NCBI GenBank assembly: GCA_937877465.1
Contig: CALFIT010000192.1
Span: 1 to 10,982 of the forward strand
Direction: 5' to 3'
DNA length: 10,982 nt
Source: an uncultured Bacteroidales bacterium
GTDB lineage: Bacteria > Bacteroidota > Bacteroidia > Bacteroidales > F082
The notes beneath the pieces were generated by a model. The model had not been told where the DNA came from and did not search any database. It saw only the letters and a list, made by a program, of their open reading frames with translations. The position numbers and the translations under genes are program-made. Shown one piece after another: positions 5,329 through 10,982 of this stretch (within the stretch, counting starts at the first letter, position 1; each line of letters starts with the position of its first letter).

Positions 5329-7545
5329 TCAATCAATTCTAACCACATCCAAAATACCTTCGATGGCTTTCAGCTTGTCCATCAGCAGGGTCAAGGCAGC
5401 CACGTCGGGGATTTGCAGCACGATCTTGCCCTCGAAATAGCCTTCCTTGTCGGTGTTGAAGACGATGTTTTTCATGTTCACCTCAAGGTCGTCGGAGATG
5501 ACTTTGGTGATTTTCCCGAGCAGGCCCAACACGTCGCGGCCATAGATGCGGATGGTGGCTTGCGACACGTCGCTCTCCAAGCCGTTCCACTTCACGTTGA
5601 TGATGCGGTAGCCGTATCGCTGCTGCATGCTCTTGGCATTCGGGCAGTTGGTGCGGTGGATGCTGATGGTGCCTTCGTTGGTGACGAAGCCGAATACGCG
5701 GTCGCCGGGGATGGGGTTGCAGCACTTGGCCAACTTGTAGGTCACGTTGTCGATGTCCTCGCCTATCGAGAGCGGCTCGGCCATCTCGGCCTGAAGTTCC
5801 TTCTTCCCCGTCTCAATCAACTCAGGCACAGCCTTTTCCGTCTTTTCGGCGTTCACCCCGAACTTCGAAGTCAGGAAGCGTTTCACGTCGGCGAGGTCGA
5901 TTTTCTCGGTCGCAATCTGATGGTAGAGTTGCAGCGAGTTCTCGACCTTGAACTCCTTCACGAGCATGTCGACCACGGTTTCGTTAAACGGCAGCTTCCA
6001 GTTTTTCAGCCTTCTCTGGAGCATTCCCTTGCCCAATTCCGACTCTTTCAGCTCTTGTTCCTTGAGGTAGCGGCGTATCTTGTTCTTGGCCTTCTCGGTG
6101 ACCACGGCGTTGAGCCAGTCGGCACGCGGCGACTGTTTCTTGCTCGTGATGATTTCCACCTTGTCGCCGTTGGTCAGCTCGTGGCGGATGGGCACCATGC
6201 GCCCGTTGACACGCGCACCGTTGCAGGTCTCGCCCACATGGGTATGCACCTCGTAGGCGAAATCGAGCACCGTGGAGCCGACGGGAAGCTGCTTCAGGTC
6301 GCCTTCGGGGGTGAAAATGAAGATCTTGTCGGACTTGTAGATTTTCCTGTACGAGTTCTCGAACGACACCAAGCCAGGGTTTTCGAGCACCTCGCGCACG
6401 TTGAGCAGCCACTCCTCCGACGTCGTTTTCTCTCCTTTATATAAATAATGTGCGGCCTGTCCCGTCTCGGCGATGTCGTCCATGCGCGTTGAGCGTATCT
6501 GCACCTCAAACCACAGCTTGTCGTCGTATTGCACCGTCGTGTGCAGCGACTCGTAGCCCGATGCTTTCGGCTGCGTGATCCAGTCGCGGAGGCGCTCTTC
6601 CTTAGGTTTGTAGATGTTGGTGATGGCGGAATACACGATCCAGCAGCATTCCTGTTCATCTTTCAAGGCGCAACGGATGATGACCCGAGCCGCCATCAGG
6701 TCGTAGACCTCCTCAAACGGCACGTTCTGTGCCTTCATCTTGGCGTAGATCGACGGCACCGACTTCAGGCGCCACTTCACCGAGTAGGCGAACTTGGGCT
6801 TGCCGTTCTTCTTGGTGCGCTCTATCTCCGCGTCGATGGCTTCCGAGATCTTGGCGATGAACTTCTCGGCGGTCTGCCTGCGGGCCTCCTGCGTGGCCGC
6901 TATCTTGGCCTTTATCTCGTGAAACATCTCCGGGTTCTCGTAGAGCATCAGCTTCTCCTCCAACTCGGCCTTCAGCTTGTAGAGTCCAAGCCGGTGGAGG
7001 ATGGGGATGTAGATGTACTTGATTTCGTGGAAGTAACGCGCCATACGCTCGGGGCTGACGTCGTCGGGATGACGCACGTCGTAGACACGGTGTACGATTT
7101 TGAGCAGCACCGCCCGCATGTCGTCGATGAGCGAGAGGAACATCACCTGGAAGTTGTCGGAGTTGAAGGCCACCTTCTCGGTGTCGAGTTTCGACAGCTC
7201 GCTGAAGTCGGCAAGCACGATGGCCACCGTCGGGCCAAACTCCTTTTCCAGCTCCTTGAGGCTCACGCCTTCCTTGTAGTCGATGCCATGCAGGAAAGCC
7301 GCCACCACGGAGATGTAACCCAAGCCCACCTCAAGCACGGCGATGCGCCCCATCTCGATAAGGTGCAGCATATACGCCTTGCCCGACACGAGATACTTGC
7401 CGTCGTACTTCTCCAAGCAGTAGCGATAGGCCTTGTCGATCAAAGCCAAATGCTCGGGCGCGTTGACGAAAGGCTCGATGTCGGCCAGCATAGCCTCGTA
7501 AGCCTGCCGGATGGTCGTTGTCTCCGATGAAGTGTAGCCTGCCAT
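5329..7545 (-). CDS. relA: RelA/SpoT homologue, (p)ppGpp synthetase with degenerate hydrolase domain
   Basis: This 738-residue long RSH protein is cytosolic and makes (p)ppGpp, the stringent-response alarmone. In order it has an HD region (about 40-200), synthetase (about 250-370), TGS (about 406-468), a CC/zinc-finger segment with Cys608, Cys609, His630 and Cys634, and an ACT domain (about 662-738). Synthetase motifs look intact: WRLKS (258-262), YDLMAAR (281-287), an RLRD loop (318-321) close to the RxKD type, GYESLHTTV (330-338) and FEVQIR (346-351). The HD domain is degenerate. The expected LHDxxED reads LHGIDYK (85-91), and the metal-binding Asp of KLADR is His152 (KIVHR), although His61 remains. 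I infer a synthetase-only enzyme, consistent with Bacteroidota often having two long RSH proteins. Its ATG overlaps the clpS stop (TAATG), implying coupling. relA versus spoT naming is uncertain. Confidence 0.93.
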   Translation of the reverse strand: MAGYTSSETTTIRQAYEAMLADIEPFVNAPEHLALIDKAYRYCLEKYDGKYLVSGKAYMLHLIEMGRIAVLEVGLGYISVVAAFLHGIDYKEGVSLKELEKEFGPTVAIVLADFSELSKLDTEKVAFNSDNFQVMFLSLIDDMRAVLLKIVHRVYDVRHPDDVSPERMARYFHEIKYIYIPILHRLGLYKLKAELEEKLMLYENPEMFHEIKAKIAATQEARRQTAEKFIAKISEAIDAEIERTKKNGKPKFAYSVKWRLKSVPSIYAKMKAQNVPFEEVYDLMAARVIIRCALKDEQECCWIVYSAITNIYKPKEERLRDWITQPKASGYESLHTTVQYDDKLWFEVQIRSTRMDDIAETGQAAHYLYKGEKTTSEEWLLNVREVLENPGLVSFENSYRKIYKSDKIFIFTPEGDLKQLPVGSTVLDFAYEVHTHVGETCNGARVNGRMVPIRHELTNGDKVEIITSKKQSPRADWLNAVVTEKAKNKIRRYLKEQELKESELGKGMLQRRLKNWKLPFNETVVDMLVKEFKVENSLQLYHQIATEKIDLADVKRFLTSKFGVNAEKTEKAVPELIETGKKELQAEMAEPLSIGEDIDNVTYKLAKCCNPIPGDRVFGFVTNEGTISIHRTNCPNAKSMQQRYGYRIINVKWNGLESDVSQATIRIYGRDVLGLLGKITKVISDDLEVNMKNIVFNTDKEGYFEGKIVLQIPDVAALTLLMDKLKAIEGILDVVRID

Positions 7546-7820
7546 TAGTCCGTTATTTTAACCGTCAGCTGATGGCCGAGCAGGATGTCGTAATAAGGCT
7601 TCAGCTCCTCGAAACTGCCGTGCATGACGGCACATTTGCCCTTGTAGTGCGTAATCCAGGCACAAGTCTCGGCCTGTTCGCGTGTATGGTGGCACACCTT
7701 CATCAAGGTCTCAATGACGTATTCAAAAGTGTTCACATCGTCGTTGATGAGGAGCAGACTCTTCTCATTCTCAACCAGTTCCTCCTCCAGCACTTCAATG
7801 TCTTCCTGTTCCTTGTTCAT
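7545..7820 (-). CDS. clpS: ATP-dependent Clp protease adaptor protein ClpS
   Basis: This 91-residue protein consists of an acidic N-terminal extension (residues 1-20) and a ClpS core. The core has LLLINDDVNTFEYVIETLMK (22-41) with the Asn26-Asp27-Asp28 motif that binds the N-terminal residue of N-degrons, Met40, and HYKGK (58-62) with the conserved His58. ClpS docks on the N-domain of ClpA-type unfoldases and delivers N-degron substrates to ClpP. It is the first gene of the minus-strand set. Its TAA shares a base with the ATG of the RSH gene, so both are probably made together, placing proteolysis and alarmone synthesis under one control. Upstream is the 112-base divergent region with a weak -7 box at 7844-7851. 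Start and length agree with the family. Confidence 0.93.
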   Translation of the reverse strand: MNKEQEDIEVLEEELVENEKSLLLINDDVNTFEYVIETLMKVCHHTREQAETCAWITHYKGKCAVMHGSFEELKPYYDILLGHQLTVKITD

Positions 7821-7843
7821 TGCTCTTGTCGAAAAATCGGGGG

Positions 7844-7851
7844 TAAAAGTA
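7844..7851 (-). promoter_or_regulatory. Candidate -7 box for the clpS-rsh-cotH unit
   Basis: On the minus strand the bases read TACTTTTA, seven of eight matches to the Bacteroidota -7 consensus TAnnTTTG, about 24 bases before the clpS ATG. No convincing -33 element is seen at the expected spacing. It is supported mainly by its position at the head of a tight gene set. Confidence 0.35.
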
Positions 7852-7902
7852 CATATATTTTGCGAAATGGGAGCGGAAAATCACCCGAAAAAGAATTTTT
7901 CC

Positions 7903-7910
7903 TACTTTTG
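7903..7910 (+). promoter_or_regulatory. Candidate -7 box for the flippase gene
   Basis: TACTTTTG matches the Bacteroidota sigma -7 consensus TAnnTTTG exactly and lies 22 bases before the flippase ATG. No clear TTTG-like -33 box lies 19-21 bases upstream. A small inverted repeat (GAAAAA / TTTTTC, 7887-7901) sits just before it. Confidence 0.5.
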
Positions 7911-7932
7911 TGGCCCGAACATCCTTTGAACC

Positions 7933-9423
7933 ATGCAGAACCGCTTCATCAAAAATATCATCTTCCTGCTGTTCCTCAACCTGTTGGTGAAGCCGTTTTG
8001 GATTTTGGGCATCGACCGCGAGGTGCAGAACCTGCTCGGCGACTCGTCGTATGGTGTCTATCAGGCCCTGTTCAACTTCTCCTACCTTTTTTACATATTG
8101 CTCGACCTCGGCATCACCAACTTCAACAGCCGCTCCGTCGCGCAAGACCCCAAAAACCTCTCCAAGCACTTCGGCGGACTCACCGAAATCAAGCTGCTCT
8201 TGGGACTGCTCTATGCCGTCGTCATCTTCGTCGTGGGCTACTTCGTGGGCTACAACGAAGGTCTGAAACTCAAGCTGTTGTTCTGGTGCGGCCTCAACCA
8301 AATCCTGCTCTCGTTCATCCTCTTCCTCCGTTCCAACATACAAGGGCTGCTGCTGTTCAAGCAAGACAGCATCCTCAGCGTCTTCGACCGCGTGTTGGCC
8401 ATCGTCCTGATGTGCCTCGTGCTGTGGAGCGGCTGGTTCCCAAAGGAAAAATTCAACATCATCTGGTACCTGCAAGCCCAGACCCTCGCCTACGTCTGCA
8501 CCCTCGTCTTCGCCCTGGCCGTCGTGCTGCGCCATGCTGAAAGCCTCAGCTTCAGGATCAACTTCAAGTTCTTCAAGGAGATTTTGCGCCAAAGCCTGCC
8601 TTTCGCCGTGCTCGTCTTGCTGATGAGCGTCTACAGCCGCATCGAACCGGTGCTGTTGGAACGCCTCTTGGACGACAAGGGCGTGCAAGCCGGCATCTAC
8701 AGCCGCGCCTACCGCCTCTTCGACGCGGGCAACAACATCTCCAACCTCTTCGCCGTCATGCTATTGCCCATGTTTGCCGCCACGCTAAACAACCACTTGG
8801 AACTCAACAACTTGACAAAAACCTCGTTCAATGTCATCGTGGCTATGGCGGGCATTGTTTTGGTGCAATGCGTCTTCTTCAACACCGAAATCATGCAGAT
8901 GATGTATCGCCCTGAGGAAGCCGAAACCGAGGCCGCCTACCTGCTCCGCATCGGGCAATACGCCAAGGTGTTCCCCATCCTGATGGGCAGCTTCTTCTGC
9001 CTCTCGACGACCTACGTCTTCGGCACCCTGCTCACCGCCAACGGCAGCCTCAAACAATTGAACCTCGTGGCCGCAGCCGGCGTGGTCATCAACATCTTGC
9101 TCAATCTCATCGTCATCCCGCGCTTCCAAGCCGTGGGCGCGGCATGTACCAGCCTCAGTGTGCAAGCGGTCACCGCCTTCCTGCAATACCTCTTGGCCAA
9201 GCGCATCCTGAAACTCGAAATGGGGGGTCGCTATTGGCTCCACATCGTCCTCTTTGCTGCCGCCATCTGCTTGGTCACATATCTTTCCAAACAGCTGAGC
9301 CTCAACTGGATGCTTGAGTTCGTCATCGCCTTTGCCCTCAACTGTGGCGCCATCTTCGCCACGCGCCTGCTCAGCCTCAAGGAAATTGTAGGACTCGTCG
9401 TGCCGAAGGAAAAAAAGGCCTAA
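7933..9423 (+). CDS. Polysaccharide flippase, Wzx/MATE (PST) superfamily
   Basis: This 496-residue protein is strongly hydrophobic, with about 12-14 predicted membrane helices, the usual size and layout for oligosaccharide-lipid flippases. Typical family features are the N-terminal LVKPFWILGIDREVQNLLG segment with YGVYQALFNFSYLF. Further on come DLGITNFNSR (near residues 58-67), the central RIEPVLLERLL and AGIYSRAYRLFDA stretch, and LTANGSLKQLN with INILLNLIVIPRFQAVGAA, which matches the second half of polysaccharide transporters. It would flip undecaprenyl-linked glycan units across the inner membrane for O-antigen, capsule or exopolysaccharide assembly. The two Wzz-type genes downstream support this. 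It ends in a lysine-rich tail (KEKKA). The start is the ATG at 7933 after a TAnnTTTG box; no other early ATG fits. Lipid II flippase (MurJ) is less likely given the context. Confidence 0.88.
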   Translation: MQNRFIKNIIFLLFLNLLVKPFWILGIDREVQNLLGDSSYGVYQALFNFSYLFYILLDLGITNFNSRSVAQDPKNLSKHFGGLTEIKLLLGLLYAVVIFVVGYFVGYNEGLKLKLLFWCGLNQILLSFILFLRSNIQGLLLFKQDSILSVFDRVLAIVLMCLVLWSGWFPKEKFNIIWYLQAQTLAYVCTLVFALAVVLRHAESLSFRINFKFFKEILRQSLPFAVLVLLMSVYSRIEPVLLERLLDDKGVQAGIYSRAYRLFDAGNNISNLFAVMLLPMFAATLNNHLELNNLTKTSFNVIVAMAGIVLVQCVFFNTEIMQMMYRPEEAETEAAYLLRIGQYAKVFPILMGSFFCLSTTYVFGTLLTANGSLKQLNLVAAAGVVINILLNLIVIPRFQAVGAACTSLSVQAVTAFLQYLLAKRILKLEMGGRYWLHIVLFAAAICLVTYLSKQLSLNWMLEFVIAFALNCGAIFATRLLSLKEIVGLVVPKEKKA

Positions 9424-9436
9424 TTTGACATTTTTC

Positions 9437-9467
9437 ATTGCCATTTCAACAGAATTCCCTATTTTTG
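9437..9467 (+). promoter_or_regulatory. Bacteroidota-type promoter before the Wzz genes
   Basis: A -7 box TATTTTTG at 9460-9467 is an exact TAnnTTTG match. A TTG-containing -33-like box (ATTG, 9437-9440) lies 19 bases upstream, within the normal spacing. The -7 box ends 22 bases before the ATG at 9490, leaving a short A-rich leader. The 66-base gap after the flippase thus appears to hold a promoter of its own. Confidence 0.6.
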
Positions 9468-9489
9468 ACGACTTATTTCACACAAAAAT

Positions 9490-10593
9490 ATGGAAGAGCA
9501 ACCACATAACAACTACAGTTCCAAGTACTTATGTAAGCTTTTGGTGGAATACAGGAAGCCCATCCTCATCATTTTGGCGGTGGCAGCGCTTTGTGCCATC
9601 GTCTTCAGTTCCTCGTTTTTCATCACGCCGCTCTACAAGTCGACGACCATCATCTACCCCACTTCCAGCAATTCGATCTCCAAAGTGCTGATCAGCACTA
9701 CCTACCAGTCGGACAAAGACGTCATGAACTTCGGCGAGGACGAGCAAACCGAGCAGATGCTGCAAGTGCTCAACTCGAACCGCGTGCGCGACAAGGTCAT
9801 CAGCCGCTTCAACCTGATGGAACACTACAACATCAAGCCCGACAGCAAGTACCCCTTCACGAAGCTCAACAAACTGTATGACACACGCATCAAGTTCCGT
9901 CGCACGGAATACAACGCCGTGAAAATCACCGTCTTGGACTCTGATGCCGCCCTCTCGGCCCGCATCGCCAACGAGATTGCCGAGATTTTCGACAGCACGA
10001 TGAACCAGATGCAAAAGGAAGTGGCCATCGAAGCCTTCCGCATCGTCGAGCAGGAATACAGCACACTCGTCGCAGAGATGAACCAACTTGAAGACTCGCT
10101 CAACACCTTGCGCAAGCTCGGCGTTTTCGACTACGAGTCGCAAGTGGAGATGCTCAGCCGCCAAATGGCCGTCGAATTGGGCAAAGGCAACACGCAGGGT
10201 GTCAAGAACATACAAGAGCAGTTGGACATCTTGGCCGAATATGGAGGCGCGTCCTACGCCATCAACGAGCGTTTGGACAACGACCGCCTGCAACTCTCGT
10301 TGGTCAAGTCGAAATACGAGGAAGCCAAGGTGGACGCTACCGAGTTCATCCCGCACAAGTTCGTCGTCACCTCGGCCTTCCAAGCCGAGCGCAAGAGCTA
10401 TCCCGTGAGGTGGATCATCGTGGTGGTCACCCTGCTGAGCACCTTCCTGCTGCTCATCTTCTGTCTCGTCTTCTACGACCGCTCGAAAGGCTTTTTTCGT
10501 TCGGCGACCGAGCCTCAGTCGGTCGGAACAGCAACGCAAGACGAGCCTGAAAAGCAAGACCAACCGAACCGTCGAACCCCAAGTCACGAATAA
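9490..10593 (+). CDS. Wzz-family polysaccharide chain-length determinant / co-polymerase (copy 1)
   Basis: This 367-residue protein has the polysaccharide co-polymerase layout. TM1 is at about residues 24-46. A large periplasmic part with long amphipathic helices (about 155-285, likely coiled coil) follows, then TM2 at about 308-329 after an AERKSYPVRW motif, and a charged cytoplasmic tail. Wzz proteins set the length of O-antigen or capsule chains made by the Wzy polymerase. There is no Walker-type tyrosine kinase domain at the C-terminus, so it belongs to the kinase-less class. FFITPLYKS directly after TM1 is the conserved Wzz entry into the periplasmic domain. It is followed 13 bases later by a paralogue. 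The start at ATG 9490 has an A-rich leader and promoter. Exact substrate (O-antigen, capsule or exopolysaccharide) cannot be read from the sequence. Confidence 0.88.
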   Translation: MEEQPHNNYSSKYLCKLLVEYRKPILIILAVAALCAIVFSSSFFITPLYKSTTIIYPTSSNSISKVLISTTYQSDKDVMNFGEDEQTEQMLQVLNSNRVRDKVISRFNLMEHYNIKPDSKYPFTKLNKLYDTRIKFRRTEYNAVKITVLDSDAALSARIANEIAEIFDSTMNQMQKEVAIEAFRIVEQEYSTLVAEMNQLEDSLNTLRKLGVFDYESQVEMLSRQMAVELGKGNTQGVKNIQEQLDILAEYGGASYAINERLDNDRLQLSLVKSKYEEAKVDATEFIPHKFVVTSAFQAERKSYPVRWIIVVVTLLSTFLLLIFCLVFYDRSKGFFRSATEPQSVGTATQDEPEKQDQPNRRTPSHE

Positions 10594-10606
10594 TTCAGAA
10601 GCAACA

Positions 10607-10982
10607 ATGGATAACAATTTCAACAACCTTTCGCTCGTGCAACTCATCCTGAAATGGAAGTGGCACATCATCATCATCACCGTGGCGGCAGCCCTCTGCG
10701 GTGCCATCTTCTCCAGCTCGCTGTTCATCACACCACTCTACAAGTCGGAAGCCGTGGCCTATCCCGCCAACATCAGCCCCTACTCCGACGAGAGCGAGAC
10801 CGAGCAGATGCTGCAAATCATCAACTCGCAAAGCATCATGGACTCCATCATCGAGAAATACGACCTGTGGAGCGACTACAAGATTGACAAGAACTACAAG
10901 TTTGCCAAGACCTACATGCTCAACGAATACCGCAGCAAGATCAAGATCGGCAAGACCCCGTATGAGGCCGTCAGCATCACCG
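10607..10982 (+). CDS. Wzz-family co-polymerase, paralogue of the preceding gene (3' partial)
   Basis: The frame opens at ATG 10607 and runs off the window end; 125 residues are visible. TM1 spans about residues 19-41, followed by FITPLYKS, and ETEQMLQIINSQSIMDSIIE aligns with the TEQMLQVLNSNRVRDKVIS part of the preceding protein. Later YKFAKTYMLNEYRSKIKI and TPYEAVSIT align with YPFTKLNKLYDTRIKF and TEYNAVKITV. The clear alignment shows tandem paralogues. Between the YP after TM1 and TEQML, this copy has 11 residues where copy 1 has 29, a difference of 18. It begins 13 bases after the first copy's stop, so they share an operon. Function should be chain-length control of the same or a related glycan. 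Whether it ends with a kinase domain is unknown. Confidence 0.85.
   Translation, partial: MDNNFNNLSLVQLILKWKWHIIIITVAAALCGAIFSSSLFITPLYKSEAVAYPANISPYSDESETEQMLQIINSQSIMDSIIEKYDLWSDYKIDKNYKFAKTYMLNEYRSKIKIGKTPYEAVSIT

Noticed and set aside
5413..7530. Long open frames on the + strand (5413-6444 and 6529-7530) opposite the RSH gene
   Set aside because: They are antisense to a clearly conserved RSH coding sequence, have low-complexity His/Val/Leu/Asp-rich translations and no recognisable domain. They arise from the GC-rich third codon positions.
7518..8688. Open frames overlapping clpS and the flippase in other frames (7518-8540 + and 7795-8688 -)
   Set aside because: They cross or oppose real genes and the divergent promoter region, and their translations are compositionally biased.
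9424..9427. TTTG at 9424 as the -33 box of the Wzz promoter
   Set aside because: It lies 32 bases before the -7 box at 9460, too far; the ATTG at 9437-9440 with a 19-base spacer fits better.
9529..10731. 400-codon open frame on the minus strand opposite the Wzz genes
   Set aside because: It lies entirely antisense to two conserved Wzz-family genes and has no recognisable motif, so it is a shadow frame.
1..10982. CRISPR array, tRNA/rRNA, transposase or phage genes
   Set aside because: I saw no regularly spaced direct repeats, no tRNA-like or rRNA sequence, and no recombinase or phage protein in any frame.

Overview
The window looks like a chromosomal segment of a Bacteroidales (Bacteroidota) bacterium with fairly high GC. 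The evidence is a secreted protein ending in a type IX secretion (T9SS) sorting tail, A-rich leaders without Shine-Dalgarno sequences, two TAnnTTTG-type -7 promoter boxes, and protein families typical of the group. T9SS narrows it towards Prevotella-, Porphyromonas-, Tannerella-, Rikenellaceae- or uncultured gut/rumen-like lineages; no species can be named. Coding density is very high and there is no gene-free stretch over 300 bases. No tRNA, rRNA, CRISPR array or transposase gene was seen.

Region 1 (1-3676, + strand) is a peptide-modification cassette running into a Tat exporter. It holds a radical SAM/SPASM maturase (5' end outside the window), a second SPASM-like protein without the radical SAM cysteines, and an 89-residue helper protein whose sequence recalls the small protein of the 'CXXX repeat peptide' modification systems. 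tatA and tatC follow. The helper overlaps tatA by 4 bases (ATGA) and tatA overlaps tatC by 47 bases. A roughly 160-base block of palindromic repeat sequence separates the two maturases from helper-tatA-tatC. The precursor peptide is not in the window and probably lies upstream.

Region 2 (3677-7820, - strand) is a tightly packed set: clpS (N-degron adaptor), a long RelA/SpoT homologue whose hydrolase HD motifs are degenerate while the synthetase motifs look intact, and a secreted CotH-kinase-fold protein with a T9SS tail. clpS and the RSH gene overlap by one base (TAATG). The CotH gene converges on tatC with no base between the stop codons.

Region 3 (7821-10982, + strand) starts from a 112-base divergent promoter region and encodes surface polysaccharide assembly: a Wzx/MATE-like flippase, then two tandem paralogous Wzz-type chain-length/co-polymerase proteins. 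The second Wzz gene runs off the window. A good Bacteroidales promoter match lies directly before the first Wzz gene.
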